The translations under genes were made by a program, and so were the position numbers. From positions 1-64,000 of the forward strand of contig NZ_JAJAVB010000024.1 in the NCBI RefSeq assembly GCF_020615385.1: a DNA stretch of 64,000 nt. The letters are read 5' to 3'. Of the stretch, positions 7,608-16,152 are shown piece after piece. Every line of letters starts with the position of its first letter. The stretch's first letter is position 1. This DNA is from Jiella soli. Its GTDB lineage: Bacteria > Pseudomonadota > Alphaproteobacteria > Rhizobiales > Rhizobiaceae. The notes beneath the pieces are model-generated. The model was not told where the DNA came from. It saw only the letters and a program-made list of their open reading frames with translations, and did no database searches.

Positions 7608-8855
7608 CTACTCCACCACCCCCGCCGTCTCCACCACGGCATGCATCAGCACATTGGCCCCCGCCGTCGCCCACTCCTTCGAGATCTCCTCGGCCTCGTT
7701 ATGGGAAAGCCCGTCGACGCAGGGGCACATGACCATCGCCGTCGGCACGACGCGGTTGATCCAGCAGGCGTCGTGACCGGCGCCGGAGACGATGTTGGTG
7801 TGGCTGTAGCCGAGCCGCTCGGCGGCGTCGCGAACCGCCTTGACGCAATCCGCGTCGAAGGTCACCGGGTCGAAATGGCCGACCTCGTCCACCGAGGCTT
7901 CGATGTCGAGCGCTTCGGCGATGAGGTCGATGCCGTCCTCGATCCGCTCGCGCATCGTGTCGAGCGTTTCCTTCGACGGCGAGCGGATGTCGATGGTGAA
8001 CACGCACTTGCCGGGGATGATGTTGCGCGAGTTCGGATAGACGTCGATATGGCCGATCGCGCCGACAGCGTTCGGCTGATAGTCCATCGCTACCTCGTGG
8101 ACCAGTTCGGTCACCCTTGCCAAGCCGAGGCCGGCATTGCGGCGCTTTGGCATCGGGGTCGAGCCGGTGTGGCTCTCCTTGCCGGTAAGCGTCACCTCCA
8201 GCCAGTAGAGGCCCTGGCCGTGGGTGACGACGCCGATGTCGATGCCCTCGTCCTCCAGGATCGGCCCCTGCTCGATGTGAAGCTCGAAGAAGGCCTTCAT
8301 CTTGCGGGCGCCGACCGGTTCGTCGCCCTCCCAGCCGATGCGCTTCAATTCGTCGCCGAAGCGCTTGCCCTTGGCATCGACCTTGTCCTTCGCCCAGGCC
8401 TCCTCGTGAACGCCGGCGAAGACACCGGAGGCGAGCATGGCCGGCGCGAAGCGCGTGCCCTCCTCGTTCGTCCAGTTGGTGACGACGATCGGGTGCTTCG
8501 TCCTGATGTTCAGATCGTTGAGCGTGCGCACCAGTTCCAGCGCACCGAGGACGCCGAGCACGCCGTCATACTTCCCGCCGGTCGGCTGGGTGTCGAGATG
8601 GCTGCCGACATAGACGGGCAGCGCGTCCGGATCGGTTCCCTCGCGGGTGAAGAACATGTTGCCCATGGTGTCGACGCCCATGGTCATGCCGGCGGCCTCG
8701 GCCCAAGATTGGAAGAGCTTGCGCCCCTCGCCATCCTCGTCTGTCAGCGTCTGGCGGTTGTTCCCGCCGGCAACGCCCGGGCCGATCTCCGCCATCTCCA
8801 TGATCGAGTCCCACAGCCGGTCGCCATTGATCTGGAGGTTGGAGAGTTGGCTCAT
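7608..8855 (-). CDS. Zn-dependent M20 hydrolase, probable beta-ureidopropionase
   Basis: Hydrolyses N-carbamoyl-beta-alanine to beta-alanine, CO2 and NH3, the third step of the pathway. The 415-residue product is an M20/M28 amidohydrolase with metal and catalytic motifs GSHLDTQPTGGKYDG, NEEGTRFAP, ELHIEQGP and SGAGHDA in the expected order, around an inserted dimerisation domain. The family also contains allantoate amidohydrolase and N-carbamoyl-L-amino-acid hydrolase, and these cannot be separated by motif alone. The neighbouring hydA, aminotransferase and preTA make beta-ureidopropionase most likely. A 322-base gap with an inverted-repeat element separates it from the aminotransferase gene. 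Confidence 0.9.
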   Translation of the reverse strand: MSQLSNLQINGDRLWDSIMEMAEIGPGVAGGNNRQTLTDEDGEGRKLFQSWAEAAGMTMGVDTMGNMFFTREGTDPDALPVYVGSHLDTQPTGGKYDGVLGVLGALELVRTLNDLNIRTKHPIVVTNWTNEEGTRFAPAMLASGVFAGVHEEAWAKDKVDAKGKRFGDELKRIGWEGDEPVGARKMKAFFELHIEQGPILEDEGIDIGVVTHGQGLYWLEVTLTGKESHTGSTPMPKRRNAGLGLARVTELVHEVAMDYQPNAVGAIGHIDVYPNSRNIIPGKCVFTIDIRSPSKETLDTMRERIEDGIDLIAEALDIEASVDEVGHFDPVTFDADCVKAVRDAAERLGYSHTNIVSGAGHDACWINRVVPTAMVMCPCVDGLSHNEAEEISKEWATAGANVLMHAVVETAGVVE

Positions 8856-8963
8856 GGGGCATGTCCTTTTCGGAAAGGCTAAGTAATGAGGCTGGGCGTT
8901 CCGTCATCTCATCGCGGGTGACGTTCCCGATCCAAAAACGGTTGGCGTCGGACATCTCGACTT

Positions 8964-9093
8964 CGTCATTCTCTGGCCCCGTCCCGAGAATCCAGAGATC
9001 GTCGGGCACCGTTCATCCCGGGCTGAAAATGCGGAAGCCGCCGATGCTGCGGCGGTTGCACCTGGATTCTCGGGACGGGGCCCGAGAATGACG
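8964..9093. repeat. Inverted-repeat element with 32-bp arms
   Basis: Arms 8964-8995 and 9062-9093 are inverted copies differing at one position (each contains CCCCGTCCCGAGAATCCAG or its complement), with a 66-base spacer that shows no coding pattern. This is a non-coding palindromic element of the kind scattered between rhizobial genes, and a different family from the element at 3155-3329. It lies between the aminotransferase and hydrolase genes. The remainder of the 8856-9177 gap shows nothing else recognisable. Confidence 0.75.
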
Positions 9094-9177
9094 AGGCTTC
9101 GGTGGCGGCGCCATTCCCATCATCATGCCGAGGCACTGCACCGCTCGCCACGGCCCAGAAAGGGAACGACTCCATCA

Positions 9178-10506
9178 TCAGTCCAGCCCGCCCACAATCC
9201 CCTTCAGCGTATCCACGATCTCTCCAATCTGATCCTCGCTCACCATCAGCGGCGGCGACAGCGCGATGATGTCGCCCGTCGTGCGGATGAGCAGCCCCTC
9301 TTCGAAGGCCTTCACGAAGGCCGAGAAGGCGCGCTTCGTCGGCTCGCCGGCGATCGGTTCGAGTTCGATCGCGCCGATCAGGCCGATGGTGCGGATATCG
9401 GTGACGTGGCGGGTGCCCTTCAGCGAATGGATGGCCTCCGCCCAGACCGGCTCCAGCGCCTTCGCCCGCTCGAACAGGCCCTCTTCCTGATAGGTCTCGA
9501 GGGTGGCGAGACCTGCCGCCGCCGCGATCGGATTGCCCGAATAGGTATAGCCATGGGCGAATTCGATCATATGCTCGGCGCCGCCCATGAAGGCGTCGTA
9601 GATCTGATCCTTCACGAAGACCGCGCCCATCGGGATAACGCCGTTGGTCAGGCCCTTGGCGGTGACCATGATGTCCGGCGTCACCCCGAAATAATCGGCC
9701 GCGAACGCCGTGCCCATGCGCCCGTAGCCGGTGATCACCTCGTCGAAGATGAGGAGGATGCCGTGCTGGTCGCAGATCTCGCGCAGGCGCTTGAGATAGC
9801 CCTTCGGCGGCGGCAGCACGCCTGTCGAGCCGGCCACGGGCTCGACGATCACGGCCGCGATCGTGGAGGGATCATGCAACGCGACGATGCGCACCAGATC
9901 CTCGGCGAGCTCGACGCCGTGCTCGGTCTCGCCCTTCGAATAGCCGTTGCGGTCGGGATCGTGCGTATGGCGCATATGGTCGACGCCGGTGAGCAGCGTA
10001 CCGAACATCTTGCGGTTGCCGACGATGCCGCCGACCGAAATCCCGCCGAAATTGACGCCGTGATAGCCGCGTTCCCGCCCGATCAGCCGGAAGCGGGAGC
10101 CCTCGCCCTTCGCCCGTTGATAGGCGAGCGCGATCTTCAGCGCGGTCTCGACGGATTCGGAGCCGGAATTGGTGAAGAAGACATGGTCGAGCCCTTCGGG
10201 CGCGATGGTCGTCAGCCGCGAGGCGAGTTCGAAGGCCTTGGGGTGGCCCATCTGGAAGGCTGGCGCATAGTCCAGCTCGGCGGCCTGGCGCTGGATCGCC
10301 TCGGTAATCTTCGGCCGGCAATGGCCGGCATTGACGCACCACAGGCCGGCCGTGCCGTCCAGAACCTTCCGCCCGTCCGAGGTCGTGTAGTGCATGTCCC
10401 GGGCAGCCACGAACATGCGGGGCGCCTTCTTGAACTGCCGGTTCGCCGAAAACGGCATCCAGAAGGCTTCGAGGTTATTGGGGACGATCTTTGCGTGCTC
10501 GGTCAT
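9178..10506 (-). CDS. Omega-amino acid (beta-alanine):pyruvate aminotransferase
   Basis: Transfers the amino group of beta-alanine to pyruvate, giving malonate semialdehyde and alanine, the last step encoded here. It is a class III PLP aminotransferase of 442 residues. Visible motifs are the phosphate-binding TNSGSESVETALK, the aromatic stacking region GYHGVNFGG, the PLP-ring aspartate in LLIFDEVITGYGR and the Schiff-base lysine in TAKGLTNG. The ATG at 10506 was chosen because homologous sequence begins there (ALVARD-like region shortly after) and the RutR site lies 50 bases upstream; the frame stays open further upstream through the promoter. It is divergent from rutR. Confidence 0.9.
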   Translation of the reverse strand: MTEHAKIVPNNLEAFWMPFSANRQFKKAPRMFVAARDMHYTTSDGRKVLDGTAGLWCVNAGHCRPKITEAIQRQAAELDYAPAFQMGHPKAFELASRLTTIAPEGLDHVFFTNSGSESVETALKIALAYQRAKGEGSRFRLIGRERGYHGVNFGGISVGGIVGNRKMFGTLLTGVDHMRHTHDPDRNGYSKGETEHGVELAEDLVRIVALHDPSTIAAVIVEPVAGSTGVLPPPKGYLKRLREICDQHGILLIFDEVITGYGRMGTAFAADYFGVTPDIMVTAKGLTNGVIPMGAVFVKDQIYDAFMGGAEHMIEFAHGYTYSGNPIAAAAGLATLETYQEEGLFERAKALEPVWAEAIHSLKGTRHVTDIRTIGLIGAIELEPIAGEPTKRAFSAFVKAFEEGLLIRTTGDIIALSPPLMVSEDQIGEIVDTLKGIVGGLD

Positions 10507-10555
10507 GACGCCCTCGCCTTCCGGCGCGCCGACGACCGTCGAAACCCCGGGATTC

Positions 10556-10571
10556 TTGACTAAATGGTCAA
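10556..10571. promoter_or_regulatory. RutR/PydR operator palindrome
   Basis: TTGACTAAATGGTCAA matches the RutR consensus TTGACCA-N2-TGGTCAA at 13 of 14 defined positions. It sits between the divergent aminotransferase (start 10506) and rutR (start 10673), where it could control both. RutR binding to such a site and its release by uracil are known in E. coli; use here is inferred. Confidence 0.8.
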
Positions 10572-10672
10572 AATGGAGGCTAGAAGGTCCCTCCGGACCG
10601 GTCAAGCGGCTTTGCAGCGTCCGTGTGCAGATCACGTCGCTGCAGAGAAGACGAGCAGAGGGGACGCGGCCA

Positions 10673-11326
10673 ATGGACGCCACGGTCGATACCGGTCGGG
10701 ACAGGGAGGATCGGCGCGAGACCCGCATCCAGGCGATCAATCGCGAGATCATTCTGGAGGCTGCGCTCGACGTCTTCTCGGTCCACGGATTCCGGGGCTC
10801 GACGCTCGACCAGATCGCCGGCCGCGCCCGCATGTCGAAGCCCAACCTCCTGTATTATTTCCGCCGCAAGCAGGACATCTACCGCGGCGTTCTGGAGCGC
10901 ATCCTCGCCGACTGGCTGGCGCCCCTGGAGGCGATGGATCCGGCGGGCGATCCAATCGAAGAACTCAGGCGCTACATCACCGAAAAGCTCCGGATGTCGG
11001 CGGAAAGACCGGCCGCCTCGCGGCTGTTCGCCAATGAGATCCTTGCCGGCGCACCGGTGGTCTCCTCGTTCCTGGAGACCCGACTGAAGAGCCTGGTCAA
11101 CGAGAAGGCCAAGGTCATCCGGGACTGGGTCTCCGCCGGCCGGCTCGCCCCGGTCGATCCCTACCATCTGATCTTCACGATCTGGGCGACGACGCAGCAC
11201 TACGCCGATTTCGACCTGCAGATCCGGGCCATTCTCGGAAGCCAGGTGGATCGTCCCGGCTTTCGCGAGCAGACGGCCCAGGCGGTCCTCACCATCATTC
11301 TCAACGGTGTCAGACGCCGGGACTGA
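10673..11326 (+). CDS. rutR: TetR-family regulator of pyrimidine catabolism, RutR type
   Basis: Cytoplasmic repressor of 217 residues. The N-terminal helix-turn-helix reads STLDQIAGRARMSKPNLLYY, and the C-terminal domain has the RutR hallmarks ASRLFANEILAGAP and LIFTIWATTQHYADF, where RutR holds uracil. Such regulators release DNA when uracil or thymine binds. ATG 10673 is preceded by AGAGGGG; the frame is open further upstream but that part overlaps the operator and the aminotransferase start. It is divergent from the aminotransferase gene with its operator between them, and it probably controls the transporter, hydA operon and preTA. In other Hyphomicrobiales the equivalent gene is called pydR. 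Confidence 0.92.
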   Translation: MDATVDTGRDREDRRETRIQAINREIILEAALDVFSVHGFRGSTLDQIAGRARMSKPNLLYYFRRKQDIYRGVLERILADWLAPLEAMDPAGDPIEELRRYITEKLRMSAERPAASRLFANEILAGAPVVSSFLETRLKSLVNEKAKVIRDWVSAGRLAPVDPYHLIFTIWATTQHYADFDLQIRAILGSQVDRPGFREQTAQAVLTIILNGVRRRD

Positions 11327-11407
11327 CCCCACGACCTTCGCCATTGCCGGAAAGGCGGCTCGCCCGTAGGATCTGCGCCTGATCGCACAGACAGGGTGAC
11401 GGCTCCC

Positions 11408-11980
11408 ATGCGGCCATATCTGCCGCTCTTCGCACTCCTTATTGCCTGCCCCGGCCGATCGCTGGCAGCGGACAAGTTCTGCGAGCGCCTATGGGTCGCG
11501 CGCAACGCCATCTTCGACCGGGCGGGCCACTGCTTCTCCTCCCCGCTCGGCAAGGCGGTCTTCGACGATGCCGACTGCCGGCCGGGCAAGACCTCCCTGA
11601 CGGCGGAAGATCGGGCGGAGGTGGAGAGGCTGCAGGCGGCCGAGCGGCAGCGCGGCTGCAGGATCGACACGCAGAAACGGACTCTCGATATCGACGACGC
11701 GCCACAAATAAGGGCCCTGGCGGTGTTCGGCCTGCCGGGCTCGTTCGAGTTTTCCTGCATCCGGTTCCGCGGGCCCGATCCGCTGCCGCTTTATTCTGCG
11801 CCGTCGGGGAACGCGGCGACCGTCGGGCGGATCAAGCCGGGCGAGAACGTCCTCTTCGAATATGCCGAACGAGACGGATTCGAACTCGCCGCGGTCGGCG
11901 GCGGACGAACGGGCGAACCGGTCCGGCTCGGATGGGCGCGGATCGACGTGACGCGGGACTGCGAGGACTTCGCCGACTGA
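11408..11980 (+). CDS. Secreted protein with YARHG-like and DUF4453 regions
   Basis: A 190-residue product with a signal peptide (MRPYLPLFALLIACPGRSLAA). The exported part starts with a YARHG-type motif (CERLWVARNAIFDRAGHCF) and continues with a DUF4453-like half that resembles an SH3 fold (LPLYSAPSGNAATVGRIKPG). Five or more cysteines suggest disulfides in the periplasm. Function is unknown. ATG 11408 is chosen over GTG 11396 because AGGGTGA lies just before it and the signal peptide then has a normal length. It follows rutR on the same strand by 81 bases, but there is no reason to link it to pyrimidines. Confidence 0.75.
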   Translation: MRPYLPLFALLIACPGRSLAADKFCERLWVARNAIFDRAGHCFSSPLGKAVFDDADCRPGKTSLTAEDRAEVERLQAAERQRGCRIDTQKRTLDIDDAPQIRALAVFGLPGSFEFSCIRFRGPDPLPLYSAPSGNAATVGRIKPGENVLFEYAERDGFELAAVGGGRTGEPVRLGWARIDVTRDCEDFAD

Positions 11981-12022
11981 GGATCGCGCTCGGCCAACGG
12001 TCCGGCGGGAACTTCCCTGGCC

Positions 12023-14473
12023 TCAGGCGGCGTTGACGGCCCGCATGCCCGGCTTCGTCAGCGACGAGAACTCCCCATCCCAGCGACCGGCGATCTCGGA
12101 CAGCATCTGCGGAAGCTCGCCGGCCGGACGCGGCCGCGAGAAGAAATAGCCCTGCATCTCGCGGCAGCCCTCGTTGAAGAGGACCTGCATTTGGTCGGAG
12201 GTCTCGATACCCTCGGCGATGACCTTCATGCCGAGCGCGCGCGACAGGCCGATGACCGAGCGAACGATCGCGATGTTCTCCGGCCGCGCCATGTCGCGGA
12301 CGAAGGACTGGTCGATCTTGATCTTGTCGAACGGGAACCGGCTGAGATAGCCGAGCGAGGAATAGCCGGTTCCGAAATCATCCATCGAGATGACGAGGCC
12401 GCGACGGCGGAAGTCGGTTAGGATCGACAGCACCTTGTCGCTCTCGTCGAGAAACAGGGATTCGGTCACCTCGATCTGGAGGCGGGCCGGAGACAGGCCG
12501 GACTTCGCCAGCGCGCGGTTGATGTCGGCGAGCAGCGTGGGGCTCTTGAACTGCACCGGCGAAAGGTTGACCGAGACGGTCAGATCCGAGGGCCATCCGG
12601 CAGCCTGGCGGCAGGCTGTCTCCAGACACCAGATGCCGAGCCTGTCGATCAAGCCCGTCTCTTCGGCGAGCGGGATGAAGATTGCCGGCGAGATCATGCC
12701 CTTCTCCGGATGCCGCCAGCGCAGCAGCGCTTCGAAACCGCTGACCCGGCCGGCCCCGGCGTCGACGAAGGGCTGGTAGAAGAGCTCGAACTGATCGCGT
12801 TCGAGCGCGACCTGAAGGTCGAGTTCCATCTCGCGCCGCTGCTTGAGCTTCTGGCGCATCGACGGGTGGAAGATGCGAAAGGCGCCGCGACGGTCTTCCT
12901 TCGCCTTGTAGAGGGCGAGGTCGCAGTTCTGCAGGATGATGTCGGCACTCATCTCGCCACCGGCCGCCTTGATCGGGACGGTATGCACCAGCCCGACGCT
13001 GGCGCTTGCGAAGATGCGGCGTCCGTCGACCTCGAAGGGATGCTCGAAATCCGCCATGATCTGCTCGCCGAGCTTCAGCGAGTCTTCCGGCGAGCGGGCC
13101 TGCTGGGCAATGATCGCGAACTCGTCGCCGCCGAGCCGGGCGACCGTCGCGCGGCTTCCCATCAAGGCGACGAGGCGACGCCCGCATTCCTTCAGGAGCG
13201 CGTCGCCGACCGGGTGGCCATAGGTGTCGTTGATCGACTTGAAGTTCCGGATGTCGAGAACCGCGACGGTGAAGGCGTGGCGCGCCTTCACGAGGAGCCG
13301 GTCGAGTTCCTCGCCGAAGCAGCGGCGATTGGGCAGATCCGTCAGGCCGTCGTGACCGGCGAGATGTTCCAGGCGCTTGGAGATCTGCTGCTTCTCGGTG
13401 ATGTCCTCGAAGGTGATCAGAAGCCCCTTCTCGGGCATGCCCCGGCGCTTGACCTCCATGACGGCCCCAGTCTCCAGCTCGTGCAGATGGACCGCCGTCT
13501 CGTTTTCCTGCAGCGGCACGATCAGCCGCGGATCCTGGATGAACTTGCGCGCCAGCGTTCCGGCGGGATGGGAGCCGAAATAGTCGACGAAGACCTCGTT
13601 GCAGACGACGAGCCGCTTCTGGCCGTCGAGCATGCAGAGTGCCTGCGTCATGTTGTTGAGCGCGGCGGCAAGCTGGTCCTGCTGCACCGCCAGTTGTCCC
13701 GACAGAAGATCGGTCTTCTCGGCCAGGGTCGATTCCAGGATCTCGCACCGGTCCTGCATCTCGGCGAGCGCTTCCAGCACGTTGCGGACTTCCCGCGGTC
13801 CGAAGGGGACGATGGGCGTGTCCAGAACTCCGGCCGCCAGGGAACGGGCGGTGTCGGTCAGGTGTCTCAGAGCCCCGCCGACGGAACGCGAGAGGAAGAC
13901 GAAAAAGGCCGAGAGCGCGACGAACACCGAGACGGCGCCCGCGCCGGTGAGGATCATCGCCGATCGGATCGACTGGTCCGCATCGCCTTTCAGACCCTTC
14001 ATGTCGTCGCGCATGATGCCGAGCGTCTCGTTCATGGACAACGAGATGCGCTTGAGCTCGCGCAGAACGGTCTGGTCCGAGAGGTGGCCCTGCGCAGTGG
14101 CGATCAGGCTCAGCGGATAAAGGACGGCCCGGAGCGCCTTCTGCGCCTGCGGCGTCAACTGCGACAACAATACGTTTTCGACATCGGCGTTGAGCGAAGA
14201 CACCGTGACGAGGAGCATTTCCAGCTGAGCCCCCTGGAGGATCGAGCGCTGCTCGCCTCCCGTCTTCTCCATGGCGACTTCCAGGCGCGCGCGCAGGCTG
14301 TCGGCGTTGCTCTTGGCCATCTGCAGGCGGCTGAGCGGATCGATCCCCTCGTCGTAGAGTTGCCGCACGATGTCGAGCGATGCGATCTGCGAACTGTAGG
14401 AGAACAGGCCGAACGCACCGGTGAGTAACGCGAATACGATGCTGCCGACGAAGAGTCTGAGCCTGATCGACAT
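12023..14473 (-). CDS. Membrane GGDEF-EAL cyclic-di-GMP protein
   Basis: An 816-residue signalling protein of the inner membrane. In order: membrane helix about 7-29, a periplasmic four-helix-type sensor, membrane helix about 178-200, a HAMP-like linker, a PAS-like segment, a GGDEF domain with intact RLGGDEFAI, and an EAL domain with FEALLRWRHP, DDFGTGYSSLGYL and KVIAEGIET. The inhibitory RxxD site is not present ahead of GGDEF, so cyclase activity would not be product-inhibited there. With both catalytic motifs intact, either making or degrading c-di-GMP is possible. It lies alone between the DUF4453 gene and preA, with its own 275-base leader. Confidence 0.92.
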   Translation of the reverse strand: MSIRLRLFVGSIVFALLTGAFGLFSYSSQIASLDIVRQLYDEGIDPLSRLQMAKSNADSLRARLEVAMEKTGGEQRSILQGAQLEMLLVTVSSLNADVENVLLSQLTPQAQKALRAVLYPLSLIATAQGHLSDQTVLRELKRISLSMNETLGIMRDDMKGLKGDADQSIRSAMILTGAGAVSVFVALSAFFVFLSRSVGGALRHLTDTARSLAAGVLDTPIVPFGPREVRNVLEALAEMQDRCEILESTLAEKTDLLSGQLAVQQDQLAAALNNMTQALCMLDGQKRLVVCNEVFVDYFGSHPAGTLARKFIQDPRLIVPLQENETAVHLHELETGAVMEVKRRGMPEKGLLITFEDITEKQQISKRLEHLAGHDGLTDLPNRRCFGEELDRLLVKARHAFTVAVLDIRNFKSINDTYGHPVGDALLKECGRRLVALMGSRATVARLGGDEFAIIAQQARSPEDSLKLGEQIMADFEHPFEVDGRRIFASASVGLVHTVPIKAAGGEMSADIILQNCDLALYKAKEDRRGAFRIFHPSMRQKLKQRREMELDLQVALERDQFELFYQPFVDAGAGRVSGFEALLRWRHPEKGMISPAIFIPLAEETGLIDRLGIWCLETACRQAAGWPSDLTVSVNLSPVQFKSPTLLADINRALAKSGLSPARLQIEVTESLFLDESDKVLSILTDFRRRGLVISMDDFGTGYSSLGYLSRFPFDKIKIDQSFVRDMARPENIAIVRSVIGLSRALGMKVIAEGIETSDQMQVLFNEGCREMQGYFFSRPRPAGELPQMLSEIAGRWDGEFSSLTKPGMRAVNAA

Positions 14474-14748
14474 TACGCGTCTTTCATGTCCCGCACTGTT
14501 TCTGGCGGTCGAGAAGGTCTGAACCGCAGTCCGTTTCGATCATGAACGCAACCGGTTACCTGCCCGTTACGATCGCGCAAATCGTTGAAAGGAAAGCGCT
14601 CGGGAATTCGGTAAGGATCGAGGTCATGCGCCCCGGATATTCTTGCGCCGCCCGAATCGGTTGCGCGGCAGGCGGCGCTGCCTCACCGAAGCGGCCTCTG
14701 CGGCCGCCGCGCAGTTCTGTCCTCGACGACGAGGCCGGCCGAGGCCCC
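14474..14748. other. Intergenic region upstream of the GGDEF-EAL gene
   Basis: About 275 bases that probably hold the promoter of the GGDEF-EAL gene and the 3' end of the preTA transcript. A GC-rich partial inverted repeat (GGCCGGCCGAGGCC) near 14728-14745 may act in termination. No coding sequence, regulator site or RNA was recognised. Confidence 0.4.
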
Positions 14749-16092
14749 CTACTCGGCGGCGTCCGGAAGATCGACCGGTTCGGGAGCGAACTGCATGGCC
14801 TCGACGGCCATCGGATTGTTCGGATGACTGGTCCAGTTGCCGTAGCTGTCGGGGATAGGCTTGCCGGTCCGCGGGTCGACACCGGAGATCCGCTCCATGG
14901 TGATGCAATCTTCGACCGGGCAGACATTGACGCAGAGATTGCAGCCGACGCATTCGGCATCGATCACCTCGAAATGCCGGACGTCGTCGACCATGCTGGT
15001 GATCGCCTGATGCGAGGTGTCCTCGCAGGCAATATGGCAGCGCCCGCACTTGATGCAGAGCTCCTGGTCGATCCGCGCCTTGGTGACGTAGTTGAGATTG
15101 AGGTACTGCCAGTCCGTCACGTTCGGCACGGCGCGGCCGCGGAAATCCTCGATGGTGGCGTAGCCCTTCTCGTCCATCCAGTCCGAAAGGCCGGAGATCA
15201 TCTCCTTGACGACCTTGAAGCCGTAGGTCATCGCCGCGGTGCAGACCTGCACATTGCCGGCGCCGAGCGCGATGAACTCGGCGGCGTCCCTCCAGGTCGT
15301 GATGCCGCCGATGCCGGAGATCGGCATCCCCCTCGTCTCGGCATCGCGGGCGATCTCGGCGACCATGTTGAGCGCCATCGGCTTGACGGCCGGGCCGCAC
15401 ATCCCGCCATGCGAGCCCTTGCCGTCGATCGTCGGGGTCGGCGCGAAATTGTCGAGGTCGATCGACATGATCGCCGAGACCGTGTTGATCAGCGACACCG
15501 CATCGGCGCCGCCCTTCCTGGCAGCGCGAGCCGGATAGCGGATGTCGGTGATGTTGGGCGTCAGCTTGACGATCACCGGCAGCCTCGAATGCTCTTTGCA
15601 CCAGCGGGCGACCATCTCGATATATTCCGGGACCTGGCCGACGGCCGATCCCATGCCGCGCTCGCTCATCCCGTGCGGGCAGCCGAAGTTGAGTTCGACC
15701 CCGTCGGCTCCGGTCTCTTCGACCAGCGCAAGGATCTTCTGCCAGGGCGCTTCCTCGCAAGGCACCATCAGCGATACCACCACCGCCCGGTCCGGCCAGT
15801 TGCGCTTGACCCGCGCGATCTCCTCAAGGTTCGTGTCGAGGGCGCGATCGGTGATGAGCTCGATGTTGTTCAGCGCCAGGAGCCGGCGGTCCGGCCCCCA
15901 GACGGCGCCGTAGCGCGGGCCGTTGACGTTGACCACGGGCGGATCCTCGCCGAGGGTCTTCCAGACGACGCCGCCCCAGCCCTGCTCGAAGGCGCGTTGG
16001 ACGTTGTATTCCTTGTCCGTCGGCGGGGCGGAAGCCAGCCAGAACGGGTTCGGCGAGGCAATGCCGATGAAGCTTGTCGTCAGATCGGCCAT
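14749..16092 (-). CDS. preA: NAD-dependent dihydropyrimidine dehydrogenase, PreA subunit
   Basis: Catalytic FMN subunit that reduces uracil or thymine to the dihydro form, the first catabolic step. The 447-residue product has a dihydroorotate-dehydrogenase-like barrel (VELNFGCPHGMSERGMG, VIVKLTPNITD, GIGGITTW) and, near residues 340-400, two ferredoxin clusters CIKCGRCHIAC and CVGCNLCVNVC. The size matches PreA homologues with the C-terminal ferredoxin domain. It lies 60 bases after preT in the same direction and needs PreT for electron transfer from NADH. Confidence 0.95.
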   Translation of the reverse strand: MADLTTSFIGIASPNPFWLASAPPTDKEYNVQRAFEQGWGGVVWKTLGEDPPVVNVNGPRYGAVWGPDRRLLALNNIELITDRALDTNLEEIARVKRNWPDRAVVVSLMVPCEEAPWQKILALVEETGADGVELNFGCPHGMSERGMGSAVGQVPEYIEMVARWCKEHSRLPVIVKLTPNITDIRYPARAARKGGADAVSLINTVSAIMSIDLDNFAPTPTIDGKGSHGGMCGPAVKPMALNMVAEIARDAETRGMPISGIGGITTWRDAAEFIALGAGNVQVCTAAMTYGFKVVKEMISGLSDWMDEKGYATIEDFRGRAVPNVTDWQYLNLNYVTKARIDQELCIKCGRCHIACEDTSHQAITSMVDDVRHFEVIDAECVGCNLCVNVCPVEDCITMERISGVDPRTGKPIPDSYGNWTSHPNNPMAVEAMQFAPEPVDLPDAAE

Positions 16093-16152
16093 GGCTCACG
16101 CTCCTTGTTCAGGCGAAACTGTGTCTGGATCCAGAAACATCGGCCACGGAGT

